From: an uncultured Duncaniella sp.
GTDB taxonomy: Bacteria; Bacteroidota; Bacteroidia; Bacteroidales; Muribaculaceae
NCBI GenBank assembly: GCA_910586665.1
Contig: CAJUIX010000014.1
Span: 1 to 64,000 of the forward strand
Length of the DNA: 64,000 nucleotides
Direction of reading: 5' to 3'
Below, in pieces: positions 15,800 through 24,222 of this stretch. Both the position numbers and the translations under genes were made by a program. How positions within the stretch are numbered: the stretch's first letter is position 1; every line of letters starts with the position of its first letter. The notes under the pieces are model-generated. The model was not told the origin of the DNA. It saw only the letters and a list, made by a program, of their open reading frames with translations, and made no database searches.

Positions 15800-16111
15800 A
15801 TGATAAAATCGAAAAATGAAATCACAACAACTGAAGAAATGCTCAAGCGCATTCTTCAACTGCTGGAGGAATCGCAGGAAAGAAGCATCTCCAGCAGTAA
15901 TGGCACTCCAAACGAATGCCGCATCTACACAAACAAGGAATTGATGAAAATCCTTGGCGTTGAAAGCCGTTACCTCAAGAATCTTCGGGACAATGGCTAT
16001 CTCTCCTATTCCCGTCACGGCGACAAATACTGGTACACCCAGACTGATGTTGACACCTTTTTACAACGCTTCAAATATGAGGCATTTGCAAGTATGGGAG
16101 AATGCATCTGA
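15800..16111 (+). CDS. Excisionase-like helix-turn-helix protein
   Basis: About 103 residues. The N-terminal part is helical and probably dimerises (ITTTEEMLKRILQLLEESQE). The C-terminal 55 residues form a MerR/excisionase-type winged helix: YTNKELMKILGVESRYLKNL, then DNGYLSYSRHGDKYWYTQTD, then VDTFLQRF. Such proteins on Bacteroidales mobile elements bind the element ends or control excision. The start at 15800 is favoured because a -7 box overlaps the longer frame; an in-frame ATG at 15758 is possible. Its stop overlaps the primase ATG (TGATG), so the two are coupled. Confidence 0.75.
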   Translation: MIKSKNEITTTEEMLKRILQLLEESQERSISSSNGTPNECRIYTNKELMKILGVESRYLKNLRDNGYLSYSRHGDKYWYTQTDVDTFLQRFKYEAFASMGECI

Positions 16112-17393
16112 TGACAACTGACAATGAAACTTGCCCCTACATCCGGGTGGGTACGGAATACTACAGGGAGGTCATGCGACCACAGGCGAATGGTTCGACT
16201 TGTAAGTGCCTCGTCTATTGGAAAGCATCTACCATCAGGACGGATTACGGGAAAGATTATCTGGGCGAGATTCCGAAATACGACTGTTTCTGCACCGTGC
16301 CGAGCCATACCGGTTATAAAAAGGTAATCGGTAACGCCTATAATGTCTATCAGCCGTTGACCCACACACCCGCTCCCGGCAACTGGGAGGCAATCGAAGG
16401 TCTGCTTCGCCACATCTTCGAGGAACATTACGAGTATGGGCTTGACTATATCCAGTTGCTGTATCAGATGCCGGTTCAGAAACTGCCGATTCTCATTCTG
16501 GTGTCGGAACAGCGCAACACGGGCAAGACCACTTTCCTTAACTTCCTCAAGGCAATCTTTGAGGACAACGCCACTTTCAACACCAACGAAGATTTGCCTA
16601 AAGGCCAAGCTCGGCTGCGTTCGGCATAGCTCAAGCAAGCTTGGCTCTGCTCTCACTGGCACGAGCAGTCCGCAGCAAATTCAATTCCGACTGGGCCGGG
16701 AAGCTACTCATCATGGTTGACGAAGTGCTGTTGTCGCGCCGTGATGACTCCGAGCGGCTGAAGAACCTAAGCACGGCGAGGACATACAAGATGGAATCGA
16801 AAGGCAAAGACCGAAACGAGATTGACTTCTTCGGCAAGTTCGTGCTATGCTCCAATAATGAAAACTTTCCCCTTATAATCGACCGCGAGGAAGTTCGATA
16901 CTGGGTGCGGAAGGTTAATACACTCAAATCAGACGACCCATGCTATATGGAAAGGCTTGTGGCACAAATTCCGGCATTTCTCCACCATCTTATGCAAAGA
17001 CAACTTTCGGTGGAATGTGAAAACCGAATGTGGTTCAATCCGGAAAGACTCCGCACGGCAGCCCTCGGCAAGATCGTTATGTCGAACCGCTCAAAAATCG
17101 AGTTCGAGGTGGCGGAACTGCTCATTGACATTATAGACAGCACGAACTCCGATTCTGTCTCATTTGTCATAGGCGACCTGATACCGCTATTAAACTATCG
17201 CAGCGTCCATGCCGAGCCGAGCGAAGTCAGACGACTGTTGCAGATGTGCTGGCACCTCAAGCCGGAATCCAACTCGCTTTCATACCAAAAATACGCACTC
17301 GGGATTTCCGGCGTTAAGTACCAAACCCAAGCTGCGGTCGGCAGATTCTATACTGTTACCAAAGAATTTATCCATACGCTGCCATTATTTTGA
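16111..17393 (+). pseudogene. Primase-helicase family gene interrupted by a 74 bp insert
   Basis: The gene would encode a mobile-element replication protein of about 400 residues (primase-helicase family, DUF5906-type). The N-terminal part carries the P-loop SEQRNTGKTTFLNF. The reading frame runs to a TAG at 16627-16629 inside the insert and is picked up again in another frame after it. Removing 74 bases (16597-16670) joins TNEDL directly to RSKFNSDWAGKLLIMVDEVL, restores a single frame and gives the family's normal order (P-loop, NTNEDF-RS-FNSDW motif, Walker-B-like VDEV, CSNNE sensor). As it stands the ATPase core is split, so the product should be inactive. Confidence 0.85.
16597..16670. 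repeat. 74 bp inserted hairpin sequence
   Basis: The insert contains an inverted pair GCCAAGCT (16604-16611) / AGCTTGGC (16638-16645) and a small GCC/GGC hairpin at its left end. It resembles short repeats with AAGCAAGCTTGGCTCTGCT that I recall interrupting genes in Bacteroides genomes; that recollection is not checked. No target duplication is obvious. Its length, 74, is 2 modulo 3, exactly what explains the frame change. Confidence 0.75.
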
Positions 17394-17611
17394 TGAGTTG
17401 ATGAAAGAGGAAATGAAAGGGAAGAAAATCAGATGATTACAATGACAAAAAGGTTCATCAAATCAAGATTGATTTCATCGTCATTCGAATCTGAACCCTT
17501 TTTCTTTCCCTATCATTCAACAATTATAATTGATGAGCGATATGCCTTTATAGTTCAGTCAATTACGCTTCGATTCATCATTTCATCAAATCATAACCAC
17601 TTTTACTATGA

Positions 17612-17762
17612 CACTTTCCGCTTGTATGGGGATTGAGACCACGGCAGATAGCCGTGAGACTACAATGCGGAGAGCCTTTGTAAGATTGCTTGCAATGTAA
17701 TCCTTCAAGGTGGAGCCTAATACACCTTCATTCGAAGGCTAGCGGCTTTCATGCGGAAAGTG
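17612..17762. other. Structured region upstream of the relaxase: candidate oriT or structured RNA
   Basis: A perfect 10 bp inverted repeat, CACTTTCCGC (17612-17621) and GCGGAAAGTG (17753-17762), encloses 131 bases with several internal hairpins: CACGGC/GCCGTG (17640-17645/17651-17656), AGGTG/CACCT (17708-17712/17723-17727) and the alternative CCTTC/GAAGG (17725-17729/17734-17738). The layout, a closed multi-branched domain, could be an RNA, while its place 80 bases before a MobV relaxase gene is where the transfer origin of such elements usually lies. The preceding 17394-17611 is AT-rich with repeated TTCATCAAAT motifs and no convincing gene. Confidence 0.55.
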
Positions 17763-17842
17763 GGAGTAACGTGCAAGCACTTTGGATAGACATACAGCAA
17801 CCATTTTCATACAATATCATAACCAATAACACCAATATCAAT

Positions 17843-19297
17843 ATGTCTGACAAGAAACAGATGATGGACATCAAGGCCGTCAAGTCGGTATCTGTCGCAG
17901 TGAGCGACGAACACCAGCGCAACTGGGGTGACGAACTTTTCGAACGAAAGTCCAAAGACCCCGACCACAACTATGACCGCTCACGCACCGGACTGAATTT
18001 TCAGGTCGGGCGCGGCGGAGAAATCACACCCATTGATAAGACCCGGCGCATTGGCGAAAAGGTCGATGCAATCATCGCGTCCAAAGCCAATCCCAAGGCG
18101 AGGATAACCGCCATATCCAACCGGGCGGTTTCAATCATCTTCGGCGGCAACCGCGAGCGTATGCGTCAGCTGGCTTTCGACGACCAAACTCTGAACGAAT
18201 ATTCGGAAGACAACGGTCATCTGATTCGGCAACCCGGAATAGAGCAATGGGCAAAGGATGTATATGACTTTGTCTGCCGTGAATTCGGAGAGGACAACAT
18301 TGCCTCGTTCATCGTCCATCTCGACGAAATGAATCCTCACGCTCATTGCGTGTTCGTACCGATGACCCCGGACGGGAGGCTTTGCGCTAAAGAGGTAATC
18401 GGCGGCAAGAACAAAAACGAGGCTCGTCAACGCATGAGAACACTGCACACACGTTTCGCAGAGGTAAGCCAAAAGTACGGTCTCAACCGTGGCGATGACA
18501 TTCGCGAAAGCGGTGCCCGGCATCGTTCGACCGATGAATACAACCGCCATCTTCACCGAGAAAACTCCATGCTCGAATCGCTGATTGGCGACAAGCAAAA
18601 GCGATTGGTTAAACTTGAAGAACAAATCAGGAAAGCAGAAACGCGTGTCAAGGGGCTTACAACCATGATTGCCAATCTTGAACGGCAGGAGATGGAACTG
18701 AATGACGAGATAGCTCAATTGAAAGCGGACATCGAAAATGGTGCCGGCGATGTTTCCGAATTGCGTTGCCGCATAGCTTCCCTTGAAGCCCAGCTCGAAT
18801 CTACCGGACAGAAACTCGCCGACAAACGCCTCAAACTCAAGAACGCTGACCGGCAACTCGCCGACCTTCAGTATGAGCTGCACAACGTCAAAGAAAAACG
18901 CGACAATGCGCAAAAAGACTATCTGGAGTTCACGGACAAAAATCAGGAACAGTTACGCATGAGGCTGACCGATGCCGTCTTCGGCAGAATGGTTGTCGAT
19001 GTTCGTTCCATGCTCGCAGCGATGCCTCCGGATCAGAAAGCCGATTTAGACGGAGAATTCCTGACGACAGTCGCCGAGCAGCCCAACGAGATTCTGAAGT
19101 GTGCAATGTATCTGTTCCTGGGTTATCTCGATGGAGCAACCCAATTCGCCCAGTCATGCGGAGGCGGTGGAAGCGACACATCGCTCCCCTGGGGGCGCAA
19201 GAACGATGAAGACGACCGCCGCTTCGCCTACCGCTGCATGATGCAAGCTCACCGAATGATGAAACCCTCTCAGCAAAAACACGGTATGCGCCGCTGA
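17843..19297 (+). CDS. MobV-family relaxase (Mob/Pre)
   Basis: Relaxase of 484 residues that would nick the transfer origin and lead one DNA strand into a recipient. The Mob_Pre domain spans about 1-215 and carries the metal-binding motif HLDEMNPHAHC (about 159-169), the family's HxDExxPHxH signature. A long coiled coil follows (about 240-380, NSMLESLIGDKQKRLVKLEE and on), then a C-terminal helical tail. The ATG at 17843 was chosen because the frame upstream lies in the structured region and is not protein-like. It appears intact, so the element could be mobilized by a helper even though its primase gene is broken. Confidence 0.9.
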   Translation: MSDKKQMMDIKAVKSVSVAVSDEHQRNWGDELFERKSKDPDHNYDRSRTGLNFQVGRGGEITPIDKTRRIGEKVDAIIASKANPKARITAISNRAVSIIFGGNRERMRQLAFDDQTLNEYSEDNGHLIRQPGIEQWAKDVYDFVCREFGEDNIASFIVHLDEMNPHAHCVFVPMTPDGRLCAKEVIGGKNKNEARQRMRTLHTRFAEVSQKYGLNRGDDIRESGARHRSTDEYNRHLHRENSMLESLIGDKQKRLVKLEEQIRKAETRVKGLTTMIANLERQEMELNDEIAQLKADIENGAGDVSELRCRIASLEAQLESTGQKLADKRLKLKNADRQLADLQYELHNVKEKRDNAQKDYLEFTDKNQEQLRMRLTDAVFGRMVVDVRSMLAAMPPDQKADLDGEFLTTVAEQPNEILKCAMYLFLGYLDGATQFAQSCGGGGSDTSLPWGRKNDEDDRRFAYRCMMQAHRMMKPSQQKHGMRR

Positions 19298-19345
19298 CAC
19301 TAAAAATACTCCACACCAAACAGCCTAAATCTCACAAAAAATGAT

Positions 19346-19489
19346 TAACTTTGCATTGTAAGCCGAAATAGCGAAATGACCAAGATTATCACGACATAAC
19401 GGCGAAAGCCGTAAACAAAAAACATTGGAAGCTCCAACGTAGTCGCTTAAAGGCTTTGGTCAGCCTCGCATAGCTACATTGGAGTTTCC
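19346..19489 (+). promoter_or_regulatory. Promoter and structured leader of the restriction-modification operon
   Basis: TAACTTTG (19346-19353) is a good -7 box. The roughly 140-base leader then folds: a GNRA-capped hairpin ACGGC-GAAA-GCCGT (19399-19412) and a 16 bp imperfect stem between 19427-19442 and 19474-19489 (one G-T, one C-A), with AGGCT/AGCCT inside its loop and GTTTTATT right after. The second hairpin looks like a terminator placed 14 bases before hsdM, so it may attenuate expression. Confidence 0.55.
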
Positions 19490-19503
19490 GTTTTATTGAG
19501 CCA

Positions 19504-21834
19504 ATGGATAACGTTCACAGTCAGACTGTATCTCTTATATGGAACATTGCCGATGATGTTCTGCGTGATGTTTTTGTTCGTGGTCAGTACCGCGACGTAA
19601 TTCTCCCTATGGTAGTATTACGCCGCCTTGACGCTCTTTTGGAACCGACGAAAGAGGCTGTAGATGCGCAAGTGGCTCAGGATAAAGAACTCGGTCTTGA
19701 ACCTGACGAGTATGTTATTAGCGAAATTACAGGACTGTCTTATTACAACACCAGTCGTTGGACGCTATCTCGAATTAAAAGTCAGGCGGTAGGCGATAAC
19801 GAACTTTTGCTCAATAACTTCACTGAATATCTTCTTGGATTCAGCCCTAATGTTCATGACGTTCTGAACAAGTTTGAGTTTTTCAATAAGGCTCGCAAAC
19901 TCGCTGACCGTGATTGCCTTCTCGCGTTGATTGAAAAAATCACCGACCCATATATCAATCTTACCGATAAACCAGCTAAAGATCCTAACGGTTTACCGTT
20001 GCCTGCGGTATCAAATTTTGATATGGGCACGATTTTCGAGGAGCTGCTTCGCCGCTTTAATGAAGAAAACAACGAGGAAGCCGGTGAACACTTTACGCCT
20101 CGCGACGTTATCCACCTCCTTTCGCAAGTTGTTTTCGACCCGGTAAAAGATAATCTCCCGCCTATTGTTCAGATTTACGACCCTGCCTGCGGCTCCGGCG
20201 GTATGCTCACCGAAGCCAGTGAGTACCTTATTTCACAAGGCATCGACCGCTCTACTATTGAGATTGCCGGCACAGAGATAAACCCCGAGACTTACGCCAT
20301 CTGTAAATCTGACCTCATTATCAAGAGCGTAAATCCCGATGGTATTTATTGTGGTAATACGATAACCGACAACCATTTCGGCGACCGTAGCTTCGGCTAT
20401 ATGATAACCAACCCTCCTTACGGCAAATCGTGGAAAGAGCATAGAAAGCTAATATATCACGAGAAAGAATTGCTTGACGACCGTTTCCGCAAGCCGCTCG
20501 TCAATTTCGCTGGTGAAGAAGAACTGATTGACTGCTGTCCTCGCACGTCTGACGGTCAGTTGCTTTTTGTGCTTGAAATGATTGACCGCATGAAACCACT
20601 TGATGTTCAACCACAGGGTACCCGCATCGCCTCTATCCACAACGGTTCGTCACTCTTTACTGGCGATGCCGGACAAGCAGAAAGCAATATCCGCCGTTAC
20701 TTGTTGGAAAACGACCTTGTTGAAGCAATAATCCAACTTCCCAATAACATATTCTACAACACCGGTATATCAACTTATTGCTGGATTCTTACCAACAATA
20801 AGGAGGAACGCCGTCGTGGTAAGATACAGCTTATAGATGCTTCACAGGCTTACGAGAAGTTACGCAAGAATCAAGGAAACCGCAACTGCACAATCGAGCC
20901 TTTCCGTCAGGCCATATACGATGTCTATAATTCCAACATCGTATGTGAAGCTACGGAAGATGCACCCATCACCTCAAAAATATTCCCCGTAGATGAATTC
21001 CGCTATCACTCCGTCACTATCGAACGTCCTCTGCGCCTTCGCGCTCAGTTCAGCGCACAGGCTATCGACGATATGCTCTTTGACCCGAAGCAGGACGAGC
21101 TGACACGCTGGCTTTATGGCAAGTATGGCGAGCGCGTTTTTGCAGACCTCACTTCCGAAGTTCAGGATATACGCGAATACCTGCAAGACCAGGAAATCAA
21201 AATCACCGACAAGAATTTCAAAAAACTTATTGACCCCGAAGTTTGGAAATCGCGCCGTGATCTTCAGAATATCGCCAACCACCTCGCCCGAGAAATCGGT
21301 ACCGCCGTTTTCATGGACTACAACGAGTTTTTCTCGCTTGCCACCGAAGCAGCCAAGAGTCTCGGCATCAAAATCAGCAAAACCGATCTCGACAAGAAAA
21401 TTTGTCGCGTAATGGCTGTTACCGACCCTGATGCCGTTCCGGTTATCTCCAAAAAGGTTAAACCGACCGCCAAGGACGTTGCTACACTCGTCGATGTTTT
21501 TGGAGTTGAGTCAGCCGATTTTGCTGACTATGGTCTCTATCCGGCTGCCAAGGGCAAAGACCTCATAATTTACGAAAGTGACAGCGATCTTCGCGACAGT
21601 GAGAAAATTCCTGTCAATGAAGATATTCATGCTTACTTCCTTCGCGAAGTAAGACCTTACGCCGAAGATGCTTGGATAAACCTTCCCGCAACCAAAATCG
21701 GCTGCGAAATTTCATTCAATAAGTATTTCTACGAACCTAAGCCGCTACGCTCGCTAGAAGAAAACGAAGCCGATATTGTAGCCCTCGACAAAGAAAGTCA
21801 GGGCTTAATCCGTTCACTCCTAAACCTTGCGTAG
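19504..21834 (+). CDS. hsdM: Type I restriction-modification methyltransferase subunit
   Basis: N6-adenine methyltransferase subunit of 776 residues. It has a helical N-terminal domain (about 1-165, DVFVRGQYRDVILPMVVLRR), the SAM-binding motif DPACGSGGML (about 225-234) and the catalytic NPPYGKSW (about 302-309). The C-terminal 250 residues form an extension found in the longer HsdM group. With HsdS it would methylate and thereby protect the host's recognition sites. It is the first gene of a tight operon with the DUF1016 nuclease, hsdS and hsdR. All motifs are intact. Confidence 0.95.
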   Translation: MDNVHSQTVSLIWNIADDVLRDVFVRGQYRDVILPMVVLRRLDALLEPTKEAVDAQVAQDKELGLEPDEYVISEITGLSYYNTSRWTLSRIKSQAVGDNELLLNNFTEYLLGFSPNVHDVLNKFEFFNKARKLADRDCLLALIEKITDPYINLTDKPAKDPNGLPLPAVSNFDMGTIFEELLRRFNEENNEEAGEHFTPRDVIHLLSQVVFDPVKDNLPPIVQIYDPACGSGGMLTEASEYLISQGIDRSTIEIAGTEINPETYAICKSDLIIKSVNPDGIYCGNTITDNHFGDRSFGYMITNPPYGKSWKEHRKLIYHEKELLDDRFRKPLVNFAGEEELIDCCPRTSDGQLLFVLEMIDRMKPLDVQPQGTRIASIHNGSSLFTGDAGQAESNIRRYLLENDLVEAIIQLPNNIFYNTGISTYCWILTNNKEERRRGKIQLIDASQAYEKLRKNQGNRNCTIEPFRQAIYDVYNSNIVCEATEDAPITSKIFPVDEFRYHSVTIERPLRLRAQFSAQAIDDMLFDPKQDELTRWLYGKYGERVFADLTSEVQDIREYLQDQEIKITDKNFKKLIDPEVWKSRRDLQNIANHLAREIGTAVFMDYNEFFSLATEAAKSLGIKISKTDLDKKICRVMAVTDPDAVPVISKKVKPTAKDVATLVDVFGVESADFADYGLYPAAKGKDLIIYESDSDLRDSEKIPVNEDIHAYFLREVRPYAEDAWINLPATKIGCEISFNKYFYEPKPLRSLEENEADIVALDKESQGLIRSLLNLA

Positions 21835-21838
21835 CCCT

Positions 21839-22921
21839 ATGGAGCAGGTTTTAAATCAAGTTGAAAATAAGATAGTCGCCGATATTCGGACAATAATCGA
21901 GCAGTCGCGGCTTCAGGTAGCGGCTACCGTCAATGCAGGTATGACCCTTATGTACTGGCACATCGGTGAACGCATCAACCGAGAAGTGCTCGGAGGCGAG
22001 CGCGCCGCATACGGCAAGCAGATTGTCGCGAACCTTTCACAAAAGCTCACGATGGAATATGGCGAAAGTCAATTCTCTGTTAAAAATCTCAACAGGATGC
22101 GGCTTTTCGCAGAGAGATTCCCCGACTTGTCAATTTGGACACCACTGGTGTCCAAATTATCATGGTCTCATTTCCTGCAGGTTATCCCGATTGAAGATGA
22201 CATTAAGCGTCAGTTCTACTTGACGATGTCGGCTGACCAGCGATGGTCAAAACGCACGCTCAAGGCAAAAATCGACAGCATGCTTTATGAACGGACGGCC
22301 ATAGCAAAGCAACCGGATGAAGTGATTGTGCATGACCTCGAACTGCTTCGCAATGAGCGCAAGATGTCAGCCGACCTCGCATTTCACGACCCCTATTTCA
22401 TGGAATTTCTCGGGCTTGAGGGTGACTATTCCGAAAAAGACCTTGAATCGGCTATCGTCATTGAAATGCAAAAGTTTATAACCGAACTTGGCAATGACTT
22501 TGCATTTATGGCTCGGCAGAAACGAATCACAGTTGACGATGAGGATTATTATATCGACCTGCTGTTTTTCAATCGCCGCTTGCGCTGTATGGTCGCGATT
22601 GACCTTAAATTGACAGACTTCAAGGCTGCATATAAAGGCCAAATGGAACTTTATCTGCGCTGGCTCGAAAAGTATGAGATGCTTGAAGGAGAGAATAAGC
22701 CGATAGGCTTGATTCTCTGCACCGGTAAAAACGAAGAGCATGTAGAGCTGATGCATCTCCACGAGAGCAATATCCGCGTGGCGGAGTATCTCACGAAGCT
22801 GCCCGATAAAAAACTGTTGGAACGCAAGCTGCAACAGGCTGTCGAGATTGCTAAAGAGAAGATTTTGCACACGTGTGTGCAAAATTCTGATGATTGCGAA
22901 CCTCTAAACCTCAAAAACTGA
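21839..22921 (+). CDS. DUF1016 / YhcG-type PD-(D/E)XK nuclease-fold protein
   Basis: A 360-residue protein. The N-terminal DUF1016 domain (about 1-165) contains TLMYWHIGERINREVLGG and the C-terminal YhcG domain a PD-(D/E)XK nuclease fold, with the Asp at about 239 (IDLLFFNRRLRCM) and DLK at about 254-256 as candidate catalytic residues. Genes of this family often sit inside type I restriction-modification operons, between hsdM and hsdS, but their role there is not settled; a regulatory or accessory nuclease role is likely. The ATG at 21839 follows the hsdM stop by 4 bases, and its own TGA overlaps the hsdS ATG. Confidence 0.88.
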   Translation: MEQVLNQVENKIVADIRTIIEQSRLQVAATVNAGMTLMYWHIGERINREVLGGERAAYGKQIVANLSQKLTMEYGESQFSVKNLNRMRLFAERFPDLSIWTPLVSKLSWSHFLQVIPIEDDIKRQFYLTMSADQRWSKRTLKAKIDSMLYERTAIAKQPDEVIVHDLELLRNERKMSADLAFHDPYFMEFLGLEGDYSEKDLESAIVIEMQKFITELGNDFAFMARQKRITVDDEDYYIDLLFFNRRLRCMVAIDLKLTDFKAAYKGQMELYLRWLEKYEMLEGENKPIGLILCTGKNEEHVELMHLHESNIRVAEYLTKLPDKKLLERKLQQAVEIAKEKILHTCVQNSDDCEPLNLKN

Positions 22922-24222
22922 TGGCAACCTACGATAGCTATAAGGACAGCGGCGTGAAATGGCTCGGGCAGATACCAAGCCACTGGGAGGTCAAGAAACT
23001 TCGCGCCTTTTTTTCGGAAGTAACAGAAGTTAACACCGCAACTGAAATTCACAATCAATTGCAATTCAAATATGGCACTATCGTTTCCAAACCCGATAAC
23101 GGGATTGACAACGATGTGCTAAAAACGATATCCAGGTATACTATTGTCCGCCCCGGCGATATTGTTATAAACGGCCTCAATCTCAATTACGACTTCATTT
23201 CATTCCGCGTTGGGAAGGTTGACAAATTGGGAGTTATAACATCTGCATATATTTCTATGCGTCCTAATCCCGACCTTTCAGCCAAATTCTACGAATATCT
23301 GCTGAAAGCTATGGACGCGAAGAAAGTTTTTCATGGCTTCGGCACAGGTATTCGTGCAACCCTTTCTTTCAAAGAGTTAAAGCATAAACCAATTCCATTG
23401 GTCCCCATTGCTGAGCAGGAGACGATTGTTGCGTATTTGGATAAGGTTACGGGAGAAATTGACCGTGCAATCGAGGCACAGCAGAGGATGATTGACGCTC
23501 TTAACGAGCGTAAGCAAATCATCATCACTCGCGCCGTTACTCGTGGACTAAACCCCGATGCTCCGCTGCGCGACTCCAGCATTGACTGGCTCGGTCAAAT
23601 CCCCGAGCACTGGGAAATAAAGAAACTAAAATCTCTCGCAGATATTAAAGGTCGTATAGGATTTCGTGGTTACACAAACTCTGATTTGGTTGAACAAGGT
23701 CAAGGAGCTATCACCTTAAGTCCTTCAAATATTGTCAATGGCAAAATGAATTATAGTAAATGTTCTTATTTGTCTTGGCATAAGTATTACGAATCGCCTG
23801 AAATAATGGTAAGTAATGGGCATATTTTATTCGTAAAAACTGGCTCATCTTATGGCAAGACTGCATTTGTAACGAACTTACCCTTGGAAGCTACAATCAA
23901 TCCACAGTTTTCGTTAATCAAACCTCGTACTATTGACGCTTTCTTTTTGAATTACGCTATTTCTTCTCAATATTTCAAACTTCAAGTTGAAAAAGGCGTT
24001 ATCGGTAGTACGATTCCAACGATTTCTCAAAGTGCTATAGGTAGTATGTTGGTTTTAACCCCTCCTGTCAATGAACAAATTTCCATCAAAGAATATCTAA
24101 ATACACTTTTTGAAAATTTAGATAAAGTTATCTTAAATTGCGAACGAATGATATCCTTGCTTCAGGAGCGTAAGCAAATAATTATAAACGAAGTAGTAAC
24201 CGGCAAAAAGAAAGTGATATGA
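22921..24222 (+). CDS. hsdS: Type I restriction-modification specificity subunit
   Basis: Specificity subunit of 433 residues that recognises the bipartite target. Two target-recognition domains (about 20-150 and 235-380) are each introduced by a matching repeat, SGVKWLGQIPSHWEVKKL near residue 10 and SIDWLGQIPEHWEIKKL near 219. Each is followed by a coiled spacer ending in ERKQIII. The second half is clearly more AT-rich than the first, suggesting it was acquired by domain exchange. It overlaps the hsdR start by 4 bases. The target sequence cannot be predicted from reading alone. Confidence 0.93.
   Translation: MATYDSYKDSGVKWLGQIPSHWEVKKLRAFFSEVTEVNTATEIHNQLQFKYGTIVSKPDNGIDNDVLKTISRYTIVRPGDIVINGLNLNYDFISFRVGKVDKLGVITSAYISMRPNPDLSAKFYEYLLKAMDAKKVFHGFGTGIRATLSFKELKHKPIPLVPIAEQETIVAYLDKVTGEIDRAIEAQQRMIDALNERKQIIITRAVTRGLNPDAPLRDSSIDWLGQIPEHWEIKKLKSLADIKGRIGFRGYTNSDLVEQGQGAITLSPSNIVNGKMNYSKCSYLSWHKYYESPEIMVSNGHILFVKTGSSYGKTAFVTNLPLEATINPQFSLIKPRTIDAFFLNYAISSQYFKLQVEKGVIGSTIPTISQSAIGSMLVLTPPVNEQISIKEYLNTLFENLDKVILNCERMISLLQERKQIIINEVVTGKKKVI

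Noticed and set aside
17433..17636. 67-codon frame between the primase pseudogene and the relaxase
   Set aside because: AT-rich with repeated TTCATCAAAT motifs, biased composition, runs into the structured region; not protein-like.
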